This document shows, piece by piece, positions 1 to 9,499 of a stretch of 58,425 nt of DNA (positions are counted from its first letter, which is position 1; each line of letters opens with the position of its first letter). Where the stretch lies: contig JAAURB010000022.1 in assembly GCA_012033335.1 (NCBI GenBank), positions 1 to 58,425 of the forward strand. Reading direction: 5' to 3'. The notes beneath the pieces were generated by a model. The model did no database searches. It was not told the origin of the DNA and was given only the letters and a program-made list of their open reading frames with translations. This DNA comes from Oscillatoriales cyanobacterium RM2_1_1. Lineage in GTDB: Bacteria; Cyanobacteriota; Cyanobacteriia; Cyanobacteriales; Microcoleaceae. The position numbers were made by a program, and so were the translations under genes.

Positions 1-87
1 ACGACACGCCACACAAATGTGATTTTGTTTACCCCTCATCTTGCCGTTTTTACGGATATGGCTGGAACCACAGTCAGGACATTGCAT
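1..87 (-). CDS. IS1-family transposase N-terminus (InsA-like), partial
   Basis: Reading leftwards from an ATG at 87, the 29 visible codons encode a zinc-finger start of the InsA type: a CPDC motif at residues 3-6, then a basic GKNGKMRGKQNHIC stretch and a closing CVAC. InsA-like N-termini bind the IS1 ends. The gene runs off the window, so the catalytic DDE part cannot be seen. The same 29 codons occur at 58339-58425. Family known; completeness unknown. Confidence 0.75.
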   Translation of the reverse strand, partial: MQCPDCGSSHIRKNGKMRGKQNHICVACR

Positions 88-127
88 CAGATTGAGCCTC
101 AATTCATGGCACTATTATGCAACGCCA
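1..127 (-). mobile_element. IS1-family element, left-edge partial copy
   Basis: Bases 1-127 are the exact reverse complement of 58299-58425. The copy holds the element's terminal segment (about 40 bases) and the first 29 codons of a transposase reading off the window edge. The IS end lies at about base 127, where similarity to the right-hand copy stops abruptly. Only the 5' part of the element is present. Confidence 0.8.
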
Positions 128-325
128 AGTTTTCAATGGGCGAGAAGTCCAGTGAATAAGGCGGAAGGTAGACCAGCCGTGTTCCCGCTGCCCTCGGATA
201 GCCCAAGCAAATAGGCGAACTAACCCCAGATTAACGCCTGACTCATCGATGAAAACTAAATCGTTGACTCGGACATCTCTAACCTCATCCCAGTAATCAC
301 GTCGTAGGGGTCTGCACCCGTTCAC
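128..325 (-). pseudogene. IS630-family transposase remnant, internally deleted
   Basis: A minus-strand fragment reads VFIDESGVNLGLVRLFAWA followed by RGQR, the second catalytic Asp block of IS630 transposases. Beyond RGQRE the family sequence continues in another frame as LVYLPPYSLDFSPIEN, the block carrying the final acidic residue. The roughly 40-60 residues normally between the two blocks are missing and the frame is shifted. The fragment is then cut at base 127 by the IS1-type element. It is a dead relic. No terminal repeats of its own were found. Confidence 0.7.
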
Positions 326-453
326 TGGCTTTTTCGCTAGGGCAAAGGGCCAGGACTTACACCTTCAGCTCACATAATGGCCTTCTTGTCAATGCGTAAG
401 TCCTAAGGCCGATGTTGATATCCCTGCTACGGTGCCTCATGGTCATCCAGTAG

Positions 454-774
454 GAATTCAAGAATAAGCAAAAAGGGTCAGCTAACCGGTTGAAGCTTCA
501 AAAGAAGATTGGGAGAGTACATCAACGCCTTGCTGATACTCGTAAAGACTGGCATTTTAAGCTTGCCCATCACCTTTGCGACGGTGCCGGGATGGTTTTT
601 GTGGGGGATTTGGACTTCCGCATCATGGCCAAAGGGATGCTGAGTAAGCACACTCTAGATGCTGGGCTAGGCCAATTCACGAATCAGATCCTCCCGTGGG
701 TGTGCTTCAAGCGGGATGTGTTTTGTGGCAAGGTTGATCCCCGTGGCACTTCAAGTTGGTATCAGCGTTCATAG
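454..774 (+). pseudogene. TnpB (IS200/IS605 family) fragment
   Basis: Codons from 454 (an in-frame TAG lies at 451) encode a middle-to-late TnpB segment: the RVHQRLADTRKDW helix, then VFVGDLDFRIMAKGML, and the start of the C-terminal zinc-finger block at KVDPRGTS. The sequence stops at 774 before the CxxC...CxxC finger and lacks the usual N-terminal region. TnpB is an RNA-guided nuclease of IS605-like elements; this copy cannot be functional. No tnpA or clear IS end is visible beside it. The 328-453 stretch between this and the IS630 relic holds nothing I can assign. Confidence 0.75.
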
Positions 775-864
775 CCCTAGAATTTCAGCTAATCAATCCG
801 GAATCCGATAAAATCCCTTGAAAAATCAATTACTAAGTAAACTCGAATACAGTAATCATTAGCA

Positions 865-2133
865 ATGACCTTCAGCACTACAGTGAATTGCGATCCTGCG
901 ATCACCTTCGGGATATCTCAGGAACAACTTCAGGCCATCTTACGGGACATCGAATCTGAGCTTTACCAGAGCAAGGTATATCGCATTGCACGGGCCAATC
1001 TCCGCAAAAGATTGGGAGATTCTGCCAAAAAAGGTGACATTTTAATCCGGGCAATTGGACGAGAGGCAATTCAACTGGCGGTTAAGAATCTGGTGCAGCA
1101 AAGTCGTCTGGCTACTCAAATGGCGTTGCTCGGTTCTTTAGCTGACGCTGCACCTGAACCTGCTACGGCTCCTGAAGGTCATGAGTTGCCTACTGAAGCC
1201 TCTCCTGCAGGGTTTTCCTTTGCTGCGCCCGATGCATCCTCTGCCCCGTTCGAGGTGATTGATGTTTCAGTTGAAGTTCCTGTTCTGACGGGGCCAGAAT
1301 TTATGCCCTCAGAAGAGAATGGAGACGCTCAAACTGATGGGGATGTTCCGGCGGACTCCCCAGATCAGATGGAGATTCAGATTGCTGTGCGGGAGGAATC
1401 TGAAATCGGCCCGGGCTCTGGAGTTGATGCGACGGTCTGGAATGTAGCTGCCCTCGGTTTCCCGGCGATCGCCCTCCCTAAAATCAAGCGGAAACCCACC
1501 AAAGCAGAATTGGCCGCTCAACAGGTAGAGCAGCGCAACAACTGCATCCGTCAAATTGGTCAGGAGCTCCAGCAAGCTCGTCAAGCCCTGTCTCTGTCCC
1601 TCCTGCAACTTCACCAGAAAACCCTGGTTCCCGTCTCAAACTTGGAGGCTTTAGAGCAAGGTGAAGTGGCGAAATTGCCCCAAGATATCTATATTCGGGG
1701 GTTAATTCGTCGGGTGGGAGCAACTCTGGGCTTAGACGGGAATGCCCTAGCCGCGATGCTGCCTGAGGCCGATTCTCAGCAATTTATTGATTCCTCCTGG
1801 TCAAAGCTAGAGCCAGAAGGGGGTATTCAGTTGAATTCTGTGCATCTCTATCTGGGTTATGCAGCGGTTCTGGCGGGTTCCCTAAGTGGAGTAGCCTGGC
1901 TGGCTCAGCAATCTGTTCCGGACAGCGCCTTACCTCCCGATGTTCCAGATCTGGCCCCGGAGACTTCTAAACATTCCCAGATGGAACCAAAATCCACCCC
2001 TGGATTAAGGTCGGCTACGGCTAATATTGTACTGGGGGCAGATATTGCCCCGCCCCAACGCATGGAAATGAATCGAACTCCCCAGGGAATGACAAGTGTA
2101 GGCTTCAGCAGCTACAGTTTTGCTGGAGGTTGA
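865..2133 (+). CDS. RodZ-like helix-turn-helix membrane protein
   Basis: 422 aa. Residues 1-95 form an alpha-helical, basic N-terminal region. A long acidic, Pro/Ala-rich linker follows (about 100-210), then a RodZ-type HTH domain at about 225-300 (IRQIGQELQQARQALSLSL...IYIRGLIRRVGATLGLD). One hydrophobic segment lies near 327-345 (YLGYAAVLAGSLSGVAWL), with a Pro-rich C-tail. RodZ-family proteins link MreB to the membrane. This order (N-terminal extra domain, HTH, TM) suggests a cyanobacterial variant, and the role in cell shape is inferred only. ATG at 865 is the first in-frame start; no strong ribosome site precedes it. Transcribed towards the convergent exoprotein gene. Confidence 0.65.
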   Translation: MTFSTTVNCDPAITFGISQEQLQAILRDIESELYQSKVYRIARANLRKRLGDSAKKGDILIRAIGREAIQLAVKNLVQQSRLATQMALLGSLADAAPEPATAPEGHELPTEASPAGFSFAAPDASSAPFEVIDVSVEVPVLTGPEFMPSEENGDAQTDGDVPADSPDQMEIQIAVREESEIGPGSGVDATVWNVAALGFPAIALPKIKRKPTKAELAAQQVEQRNNCIRQIGQELQQARQALSLSLLQLHQKTLVPVSNLEALEQGEVAKLPQDIYIRGLIRRVGATLGLDGNALAAMLPEADSQQFIDSSWSKLEPEGGIQLNSVHLYLGYAAVLAGSLSGVAWLAQQSVPDSALPPDVPDLAPETSKHSQMEPKSTPGLRSATANIVLGADIAPPQRMEMNRTPQGMTSVGFSSYSFAGG

Positions 2134-2153
2134 GGATCGCAGAAATAGAGTGA

Positions 2154-2171
2154 AACAGCCAAGGGGCTGTT
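2154..2171 (+). terminator. Stem-loop after the RodZ-like gene
   Basis: AACAGCC/GGCTGTT arms (7 bp, AAGG loop) lie 20 bases after the stop. The core GTGAAACAGCC recurs at 47484 and, without the leading G, at 51134, so this is one of a small repeat family of terminator-like hairpins in the window. There is no long T run. Confidence 0.4.
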
Positions 2172-2255
2172 GCCAACCCGTCAAATGCCTGCACTCCAGG
2201 ATTCTCATCTGATATCAAATCCGATCGAAGGGGATCTGGAGCTTCGCCCCAGGAA

Positions 2256-2270
2256 GGGGGCAGTGCCCCC
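2256..2270. repeat. GGGGGC-AGT-GCCCCC hairpin repeat
   Basis: A perfect 6-bp GC stem with a 3-base loop lies between two convergent genes. Near-identical copies occur at 12555-12569 and 39317-39329. It may act as a bidirectional terminator or be a dispersed repeat. Confidence 0.5.
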
Positions 2271-2306
2271 TTTACCCCTACATCAATCTTCTGATTAATT
2301 GTGTCC

Positions 2307-4754
2307 TTAAACTATGGCAGCCGTAAAGTCTGCCTCAGTGATGGCGCTAAGGGCAACGCCATCGAGGGTCACCAGCAGTTCACTGCCGACCCGGATAACG
2401 ACAGTTGCTCCACTTTGTTCTAAGGTCAAATCCGCAAAGGACAAGCCTCCGGCCAGGGCTAGAACGTCTTCTCCATCGGTAAAGTCAGCAATCAGATCGG
2501 CCCCAGCGTCGGCAAACAGGACAAACTGATCGGCTCCCTCACCCCCATCGAGGGTATCAATACCCAGATCGCCGATTAACTGATCATCACCAGCCCCGCC
2601 CACCAGAGTATCATTGTCCTTGCCACCAAATAGGGTATCGTTACCCAGATCCCCGCAGAGAATATCCCGGCCTTCATTACCACTGAGGAAATCATTGCCA
2701 GATCCCCCACAGAGTGAATCCTGGGAACCCGAACTGCCTACGGGTTGATCGCTGCCAATATCCCCGAACAGGGTGTCGTTGCCCTCATTGCCACAGAGCT
2801 GATCGTTGCCGCGATCTCCCAGCAACAAATCATCCCCGGCTTCCCCAAACAGCAAGTCATCCTCCTTGCCGCCCCACATCAGATCATCGCCCGCTCCCCC
2901 CTTGAGGGTGTCACTATCGCGGTTGCCAAAGACAAAATCGTTCCCAGCGCCCCCTAGCAGAATATCCTGACCCAGGGAAATTTGCTCTGGATCGTTAGTG
3001 TCTCCGAATAAGGTGTCATCCCCTAAATCTCCGAATAGGGTATCATTTCCCAGTTCACCCCTAAGTTCATCGTTGTCCTTGCCGCCGTAGGCAAAATCAT
3101 CATCCTGTCCGGCATAGACGGTATCACTCCCCGCACTGCCCTGGATCACATCTTCGCCCTGATTGCCAAAAAGAACATCTTGATTGATCCCATCTCCAGT
3201 AGCGGTGGATTGACCTGGATCGCCAATCAGGGTGTCATTGCCCAGATTGCCGAATACCCGGTCATTCCCTTCATTGCCGTAGACTAGATCCTCCCCTTTG
3301 CCGCCGTAGAGTTGATCGTTATCTGCACCGCCGTCGAGGCTATCGTTGCCTTCGTTGCCCCCCAGAAGATCGTTCCCGTCTCCCCCCTTTAACAGATCTG
3401 TCCCTTCCAGGTCAGGATTGGCCAGATTATTGGTGCCGCCAAATAGGGTATCATTTCCGGCATCTCCTACCAGAGAGTCTATTCCAAAAGACCCAAACCC
3501 AAGGTCATCAGCGGTACCCCCATCCACTAAGTCATTGCCCACTCCCCCATCCAACAGATCACTACCCGAATCGCCAAATAGGTTATCATCACCCCCCTGG
3601 GCTAGCAGAATATCATTGCCGCCAAATCCCAACATAGCTTCATCTGCATCAGTGCCGACCCGGAAATCATTGGCTTCTGTTCCAGGAATTGTGATTGTTA
3701 CAGAGTTTCCCGCTAGGGGTTCTGGGGAGAAAGGCAAAGTTGGTAGATCGATTCCGGCTACAGTGGGCATGGAACCACAGAAATTGCAAAGCTGCTCAAA
3801 CTCATCTCTAGGAATTGAACCATCCTCTGCTAGCACCAATCTGACGGTTGCCGTGTTGGAAACTGCCCCTTCATTGTCAGTTGCCCGGTAGGTAAAGGTG
3901 AATTCATTTTCTGGGGCCTCTGGATCGGGAATGAAACTAAATTGATCGACTTGATCCTGAACCAAGTCTTGAACCTGACTCAGGTCAGTAATTTCCAGAC
4001 CTTCGAATAGGAGTTCACCATCATCGGGAGTCAACAAGCTGGTCAAGTCGAAACTGACCACTTCGCCGTCTGGATCAGTGGCGCTCAAGGCTGGAATATT
4101 AACCGGTTGACGGCTTCTGGGGATATTCTCTACGACTATGTCTTCGGCAATCGGGGGACGGTTGTTGTCCTGTGGAGGAGGGATTTGCCCTTGAGTTACA
4201 TTCAGAATGATATCGGCTGAATTGGAGGAGGCTCCATCATTGTCAATCGCAAAATACCCCAGCAACAGTTCGCCAACAAAGCCAGAGTTGGGCCTGAATG
4301 TCAACTGATCAGCCTGCTCGGGGGATAAATTCTGCACCTGACTCAGATCGCTGACAACCACACCATTCAGGAATAGAGTCCCTTCATCCGCCTCCGGCAA
4401 AGTAATAATAGTAAAGCCAACAATCTCACCATCCGGGTCAATTGCCACCAGGGGCGGGATTTCAACCCGGGTGACATTATTCTCAAACCCTGGAATAATC
4501 ACAGATTCAGCAATGGGACTGACATTGCCCACTAGGGGAATCGTCACAACACCAGGAGCTGCGGAGGTGGCCCCTTCATTATCTACAGCAACGAACTCAA
4601 AGGTTAAGTCCCCGACAACAGTATCATCGGGCACAAAGCTGAGCTGGGCTGCTTCTTCCGGAGTCAGGGAAATATCAGCCCCCAGTGCAATCGGTTGCCC
4701 ATTGAGCAAAAGCTGCCCGGAGTCAGGGAGCTCAGTGATGATGAATCCCTCCAC
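2307..4754 (-). CDS. RTX/calcium-binding C-terminal part of giant exoprotein (after frameshift)
   Basis: 815 aa in a frame shifted against the upstream ORF. It opens inside one cadherin-like repeat (GFIITELPDSGQLLLNG), has two more complete repeats of about 90 aa, a Cys-containing spacer (QLCNFCG near 325), then roughly 30 RTX nonapeptide repeats (GGxGxDxLxG) over about 375-750. It ends in a hydrophobic Ala/Leu/Val region typical of type I secretion signals. RTX repeats bind Ca2+ and fold outside the cell. Alone it has no start codon with a ribosome site; GTG at 4754 is simply in-frame. With 4664-8806 it forms one protein of about 2166 aa if a single base is restored near 4763-4766. Confidence 0.75.
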   Translation of the reverse strand: MEGFIITELPDSGQLLLNGQPIALGADISLTPEEAAQLSFVPDDTVVGDLTFEFVAVDNEGATSAAPGVVTIPLVGNVSPIAESVIIPGFENNVTRVEIPPLVAIDPDGEIVGFTIITLPEADEGTLFLNGVVVSDLSQVQNLSPEQADQLTFRPNSGFVGELLLGYFAIDNDGASSNSADIILNVTQGQIPPPQDNNRPPIAEDIVVENIPRSRQPVNIPALSATDPDGEVVSFDLTSLLTPDDGELLFEGLEITDLSQVQDLVQDQVDQFSFIPDPEAPENEFTFTYRATDNEGAVSNTATVRLVLAEDGSIPRDEFEQLCNFCGSMPTVAGIDLPTLPFSPEPLAGNSVTITIPGTEANDFRVGTDADEAMLGFGGNDILLAQGGDDNLFGDSGSDLLDGGVGNDLVDGGTADDLGFGSFGIDSLVGDAGNDTLFGGTNNLANPDLEGTDLLKGGDGNDLLGGNEGNDSLDGGADNDQLYGGKGEDLVYGNEGNDRVFGNLGNDTLIGDPGQSTATGDGINQDVLFGNQGEDVIQGSAGSDTVYAGQDDDFAYGGKDNDELRGELGNDTLFGDLGDDTLFGDTNDPEQISLGQDILLGGAGNDFVFGNRDSDTLKGGAGDDLMWGGKEDDLLFGEAGDDLLLGDRGNDQLCGNEGNDTLFGDIGSDQPVGSSGSQDSLCGGSGNDFLSGNEGRDILCGDLGNDTLFGGKDNDTLVGGAGDDQLIGDLGIDTLDGGEGADQFVLFADAGADLIADFTDGEDVLALAGGLSFADLTLEQSGATVVIRVGSELLVTLDGVALSAITEADFTAAIV

Positions 4755-7700
4755 CGTACCATCTCATCTGTTCCAGTCAGGGGTGGGATCTCAATCGGCT
4801 GATCATTGCGCATTTCATCCAGGGTGATGTCTATGGCCACAGGGCGCTCGTTGCCCTCCAGCACTGGAATCGTGTAGACCGCTGGCGTTGGATCGGCGAG
4901 TCCTTCATTGTCAATGGCAGCGTAGGTAAAACCAGCTTCCCCGATAAATTCGCGATTGGGCTGGAAGGTGAGTTGATCCGCCTGATCGATTGGAATCTGT
5001 TGACCAAGCTGAATCGGTTCCCCGGCCAATAGAAGCTGTCCCGCTAGCTCGGGAGTGAGGGAGACAATCTCAAAGCTGACTACTTCCCCATCACTATCTG
5101 TCCCGGTGAGGGCCGGTAGCACCGCAGGTTGGATCTCGTTATTCGGAATGGAGGGGGCGGTGACATCATCGGTTTCCGGGGGTACGTTCGGGGGAGGGGG
5201 AGAAACAATGGGCAACCGGAATAGAGCTGAAGTGGAGCTTTCAGCGCCGTTGTCATCAATGGCAAAATATCGGAAGTCATCAATCCCGATAAAGTCAGGG
5301 TTAGGGGTGTAGAACAGTTCATCGGCTCGATCTGCGGGAATCGGGGTAGTAGAATCTTCAATCAACTGATCCCCAAGAAATAACTGGCCATTCTGGGGTA
5401 AACTCAGCAACCGAAAACTGACGACTGTGCCATCGCTGTCGGTTCCCTGGAGGGGACTGACTGGTACCTGGGTTTGATTAACCTCGATCTCCGGATTCGT
5501 CACATTCTCCGCCACGGGGGGGCGGTTAACTACTGGAATATTAAAACCAACCGGGATCGAGACCGCATTTTCATTGTCAATTGCAACGTAATTAAAACCT
5601 GAAACTCCCTTGAAATTCTCACTGGGGGAGAAGGTTAAATTGTCGGCATCTGCAATAGGAATGATCTGGTCTGGAGTAGTAAACGCTACGCCATTGAGAA
5701 AGAGCTGACCATCTGTTGGGAAAGTCTCAATCTGGAACCCCGTCACCGTTCCATCGGCATCCGTACCAACCAAAGGATTTAGATCGACCTGAACGGAGTT
5801 AGAAAGAACGCTGGGATTATTCACCACTTGGGCCACCGGAGACTGATTGGGACTGACCGCAAGGGTGATTAGGGCCGGAGTTGCAGATTCTCCCCCTTGA
5901 TTGTCAGTAGCCGTGTAGGACAGAGTGGCAGTTCCAGTGAAATTAGGATTGGGTACGAAAGTAAGCTGGGTTGCTTCCTCTGGGGTCAACTGAGCCACCT
6001 GGGTAATATCCGTTACAGGTTCACCCGCTAGTAATAACTGACCGTTGGCGGAAAGTCGTTCAATAGAGAAGAAGCTAATAGTTCCATCTGGATCTGTCCC
6101 AATTAGGGGAGGAATTTCTACTGGAGTTGCGACATCGCGAATCGGCGGGGCAATGGTAATGTTTTCCACGGTAGGTAACTGGTTATCATCACCATTGGCC
6201 ACAATTGGAATGGTGACAATCCCGGTATTGAGCGATCGCAACCCTTCATTATCATTGACAACATAGCCAAAGAAATCCGTCCCAACAAAGTCACTATCCG
6301 GTGTAAAGGTCAGTTGATCGGCTTGCTCAATATCAATATTCTGGAGTTGGCTGACATCGGTAATCGCCTCATCCCCAAAAAATAATCGTCCTTCTAAAGG
6401 CAACTGAGTGATGCTAAACTCGGCGATAGTCCCATCTACATCGCTACCATTCAACAGAGGCTCAATTGGAACTCGAACCGCCTGGTTATTGATGGCATCT
6501 AGGAAAATCGTGTCTGCAACGGGAGGAAAATTGGCGAGGCTGGGAATGACATAAGTGGCTGGAGTTGGATCTTGACCCCCTTCGTTATCAACGGCAGCAT
6601 ACTCAAACAGGGCAAAGTCAAAGGGCGGTTCTGTACTCGGAGTAAAGGTCAAATCCCCCCGCCGTTCAACTGGAATCAGAGCATCTGAGGTAATGGGTTG
6701 GTCATCGAGAAATAATGTGCCTTTCGTCGGTAGCTCGGTCACTCTAAAACTGACCACTTCTCCATCGGTATCACTGCCCTCTAAGGGTAAGAGCCCCACC
6801 TGAACGTCATCAGGACGCACGAAGTCACCGACCACATCCTCAGTTTCGGGTAGATTATTGGGGATATCAATCACATTGATCGTAGTAGTGGCTGGGCTGC
6901 TGTCGAAGCCGTCCTCTCTAGCTTTATCCCGAACAATCACTTCTACAGTTCTTGGGGTAGTAGTAGGGTTGATCGAGGTGTTGTTGTAAACGATGCCATT
7001 GATGATCGATTCATAGTCAGCTAGACTAGCGGATCCTTCAATGAGAATATTCACTCCATCACTGGTTACCGTGAGCCCGAGCTGACTGATTAACGTCTGG
7101 GCTGCTGCAGTGAAAGCCAAACTTTCCTGGGAGCCATCTAGGGGATTGGTCAGGGTGATGATTGCCCGCTCTAAGTTCTCATCATCTGCATCTAGAATCA
7201 GGGATTGATTGGCGATCGCAACGGGGGGATCCCTCTCTGTAAAGGTAGTTTCAAAATTAACTGTTCTAGGGACATCCGGTAAATCGTCAGTGGAATCGAG
7301 ATCCAGTTCTGGTGGTTCTTCTAAGGTGCTGATTTCCACACTGCGTAATTCGTGGAAGTTGGTGCCGTCTCCCGTAGAGGCCGCAAACCCAAATTTAAAT
7401 GTATCTGGGAACGAGCCATCAGCGGGCCTCACATCTAAACTATCGATTAGGAGTTCATCCGGCTGAATGATCTGATCGCCATTTAGATCTAGAGAGATCG
7501 ACAGCAGCCCCTCCTGGGTCAGGAGGATTTCAACCGTTCTACGGCTCTGTTGGTTGCGATCATTGGTGTTGGCATCAATCTCAATCGGCAATGTCCCCGT
7601 TGTCTCAATGAACTCGTAGTTGTCAGCTTCACTGCCACGAATGGTAATTGCATCGGGGGTCTTACCCGGCCCCTCAACCCGACCCTCATTGGGCCTAGCA

Positions 7701-8806
7701 AAGTTGCCAAATTCGTCAAAGCCAATCCCTAAAAATCCCCCCTCTAAACCAGGTCTCCCCTGATCCGTTCGAGGAGCATATCCCAGAGACCCCCCAAAAC
7801 CACCGCTGGTAGTGGGATTGGCTTCCCCATCAATCAAGAAAAAACTGATCCCATCAGCCCGTTCACCATTTGGATTCCCAACGCCGCCATAGGAGAAAAA
7901 CTCAAATTCCAGTTTTAATCCGGCATCTGAACGAACAGGAAAGTCGTAGATGACAAAACCGGCCAGATTATTGCCATTAGAGGTCAGACGCAATGCCCCA
8001 TCTCCCTCCAAATCCGGTGTAAATCCTGAGGGAACACCGGGAATCCCCCCAACCTGAGGATTCCGATCTGATCTGGCCGTCAGAAATGGATCTTCTGGAT
8101 CATTGACATCTCCAGAGGAATCATCTGTACCAAAAATCCATCGCAGTTCATCCGTTAAAGGTTGAGGAGAAAGGTCAGCATTGGCAAACGTCTCATCAAC
8201 CAGCAAGATCAGAACAGCCGGATAGGCCGCCAGAACTTCAGGGCGAAATGGCAAAATCCGATTGACTTTCTGGAGGGAAATCCCTGTTGGAGCCTCCCTT
8301 ATTGGAGCCTTCCCTGTTGGAGCTTCAGTGACCAATTCAAACTCCCAGTTACCCCCCAGGGCTGAATTTCCAGTCAGGGTTTGAGAAGCCGCAATCCTTG
8401 TCCCTGTCAGTTGGGCCAGGCTATAGACAAAGGCTTTTCCCGATTCTCCTGCTGCTAGCTGACAACCATAGAGCAGGATTTGTGCCCCTGGGCAGAGGGA
8501 GGTTTGCCACTGATAGAATTGGGGGGTATAACCCTTGAGGTTTTGTGAGGTGAGTACGGTATTCCCCAAAAGCAGTTGCCCAGGTCGTCCATGGGAAATG
8601 ATATGTAAGGATTGAATCCCTCGATAGTTGGCGATCGCCTGGGTCATTTGGGCGATCGCATCCTGATTTGCATCCAAAAAAATAATACGGGCTCGAGAAT
8701 CGACTCCCCGCAATAAACTAAAATAATCCGGGATAGAGGGATCAACGACAATAAGGGTTGAACAAAACTCTAATGTCCGGGTATCTTTGAGTGAATTTAC
8801 TGACAT
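4664..8806 (-). CDS. DUF4347/lectin-like/cadherin-like N-terminal part of giant exoprotein
   Basis: 1380 aa from ATG 8806 (GTG 8815 is an alternative). Domains in order: DUF4347 at about 15-165 (IIFLDANQDAIAQM, HIISHGRPGQLLLG, ILLYGCQLAAGESG); an L-type-lectin-like sandwich at about 205-490 (ADGISFFLIDGEAN, GFLGIGFDEFGNF); a linker domain; then six complete and one broken repeat of about 90 aa with the signature PLxGTDxDGxVxxFxI...ADQLTFxPN...YxAxDNxG. DUF4347 is common at the N-terminus of cyanobacterial exported giant proteins; a role in adhesion or sheath formation is inferred. The final 30 codons after GTDE at about 4764 are out of frame relative to the repeat. No classical signal peptide, consistent with type I secretion. 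Confidence 0.75.
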   Translation of the reverse strand: MSVNSLKDTRTLEFCSTLIVVDPSIPDYFSLLRGVDSRARIIFLDANQDAIAQMTQAIANYRGIQSLHIISHGRPGQLLLGNTVLTSQNLKGYTPQFYQWQTSLCPGAQILLYGCQLAAGESGKAFVYSLAQLTGTRIAASQTLTGNSALGGNWEFELVTEAPTGKAPIREAPTGISLQKVNRILPFRPEVLAAYPAVLILLVDETFANADLSPQPLTDELRWIFGTDDSSGDVNDPEDPFLTARSDRNPQVGGIPGVPSGFTPDLEGDGALRLTSNGNNLAGFVIYDFPVRSDAGLKLEFEFFSYGGVGNPNGERADGISFFLIDGEANPTTSGGFGGSLGYAPRTDQGRPGLEGGFLGIGFDEFGNFARPNEGRVEGPGKTPDAITIRGSEADNYEFIETTGTLPIEIDANTNDRNQQSRRTVEILLTQEGLLSISLDLNGDQIIQPDELLIDSLDVRPADGSFPDTFKFGFAASTGDGTNFHELRSVEISTLEEPPELDLDSTDDLPDVPRTVNFETTFTERDPPVAIANQSLILDADDENLERAIITLTNPLDGSQESLAFTAAAQTLISQLGLTVTSDGVNILIEGSASLADYESIINGIVYNNTSINPTTTPRTVEVIVRDKAREDGFDSSPATTTINVIDIPNNLPETEDVVGDFVRPDDVQVGLLPLEGSDTDGEVVSFRVTELPTKGTLFLDDQPITSDALIPVERRGDLTFTPSTEPPFDFALFEYAAVDNEGGQDPTPATYVIPSLANFPPVADTIFLDAINNQAVRVPIEPLLNGSDVDGTIAEFSITQLPLEGRLFFGDEAITDVSQLQNIDIEQADQLTFTPDSDFVGTDFFGYVVNDNEGLRSLNTGIVTIPIVANGDDNQLPTVENITIAPPIRDVATPVEIPPLIGTDPDGTISFFSIERLSANGQLLLAGEPVTDITQVAQLTPEEATQLTFVPNPNFTGTATLSYTATDNQGGESATPALITLAVSPNQSPVAQVVNNPSVLSNSVQVDLNPLVGTDADGTVTGFQIETFPTDGQLFLNGVAFTTPDQIIPIADADNLTFSPSENFKGVSGFNYVAIDNENAVSIPVGFNIPVVNRPPVAENVTNPEIEVNQTQVPVSPLQGTDSDGTVVSFRLLSLPQNGQLFLGDQLIEDSTTPIPADRADELFYTPNPDFIGIDDFRYFAIDDNGAESSTSALFRLPIVSPPPPNVPPETDDVTAPSIPNNEIQPAVLPALTGTDSDGEVVSFEIVSLTPELAGQLLLAGEPIQLGQQIPIDQADQLTFQPNREFIGEAGFTYAAIDNEGLADPTPAVYTIPVLEGNERPVAIDITLDEMRNDQPIEIPPLTGTDEMVRWRDSSSLSSLTPGSFCSMGNRLHWGLIFP

Positions 8807-8815
8807 AACTTGCAC

Positions 8816-9499
8816 CTGATAAATCTAGTTGGTACTGGAGCACTGAGGGCTTTGACACATAGGGGGATTGAACTTGAGTAGTTACAGTTTATACGAAATT
8901 AAGTAATTTTAGGGAGATGATCCTGCCCTTGAATTACACTCGATCTTTGGAGAGAATACCTGTGATCCGAGTCGTTATATGTCTGTGATATCCTCAGTCC
9001 AGTACTGAGAAACTCCGTAAAAACCCAGTAAAAATTTAACCCTAACTGATAAACTCCTGCGCAAATGAGCTGTTTTAATTAATCGTTGATGCTGGCAAAT
9101 TATCTAAATTCCAAATAATACTGAGCAACCCAGACTTACACCAAGAGGGAATTTGGTGGGTTTGGATATAACCAGACATGAGTACAAATATGTCCGATAC
9201 TCCCAAAAAAAACCAGACCCCCCTCTGAAAAACCCTCATCCCCTGTCCTTTTGAATATCTCTAATCCTTGATCTACTTTGGGTTTGGGCGGTTGAGTACA
9301 TTCTAGATAATTTAATAAATCTAACCAAGGCTACAATCCCTGAGAATCAAGGGAGGCCATGCTATAACTTCTCTACAGTCAAAGAAAATCCTCTGGAATT
9401 CAGAACTACCGATCAACTTCTTATTCGTCGGGGTGAGGTTCAATCACTCAAGTGGAAATCCTGAGTTCCATATCAACTTTTACCAAGAGATTCAAGCTT
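8816..9499. other. Intergenic region between exoprotein and nafY-like genes (divergent promoters)
   Basis: About 680 bases with no convincing gene. It must hold the starts for both divergent neighbours. It contains a TTGAGTAC box at 9292-9299 facing the nafY-like gene, followed 41 bases on by TACAATCCCTGA. That resembles the nifB/nifP elements, but the spacing is 6 longer. GAGTA-N13-TACTC (9181-9203) is a possible dyad. No RNA gene was recognised. Confidence 0.4.

Noticed and set aside
3346-3891. 181-codon plus-strand ORF opposite the RTX repeats
   Set aside because: A Ser/Pro-rich antisense shadow of the repeat codons with no start context.
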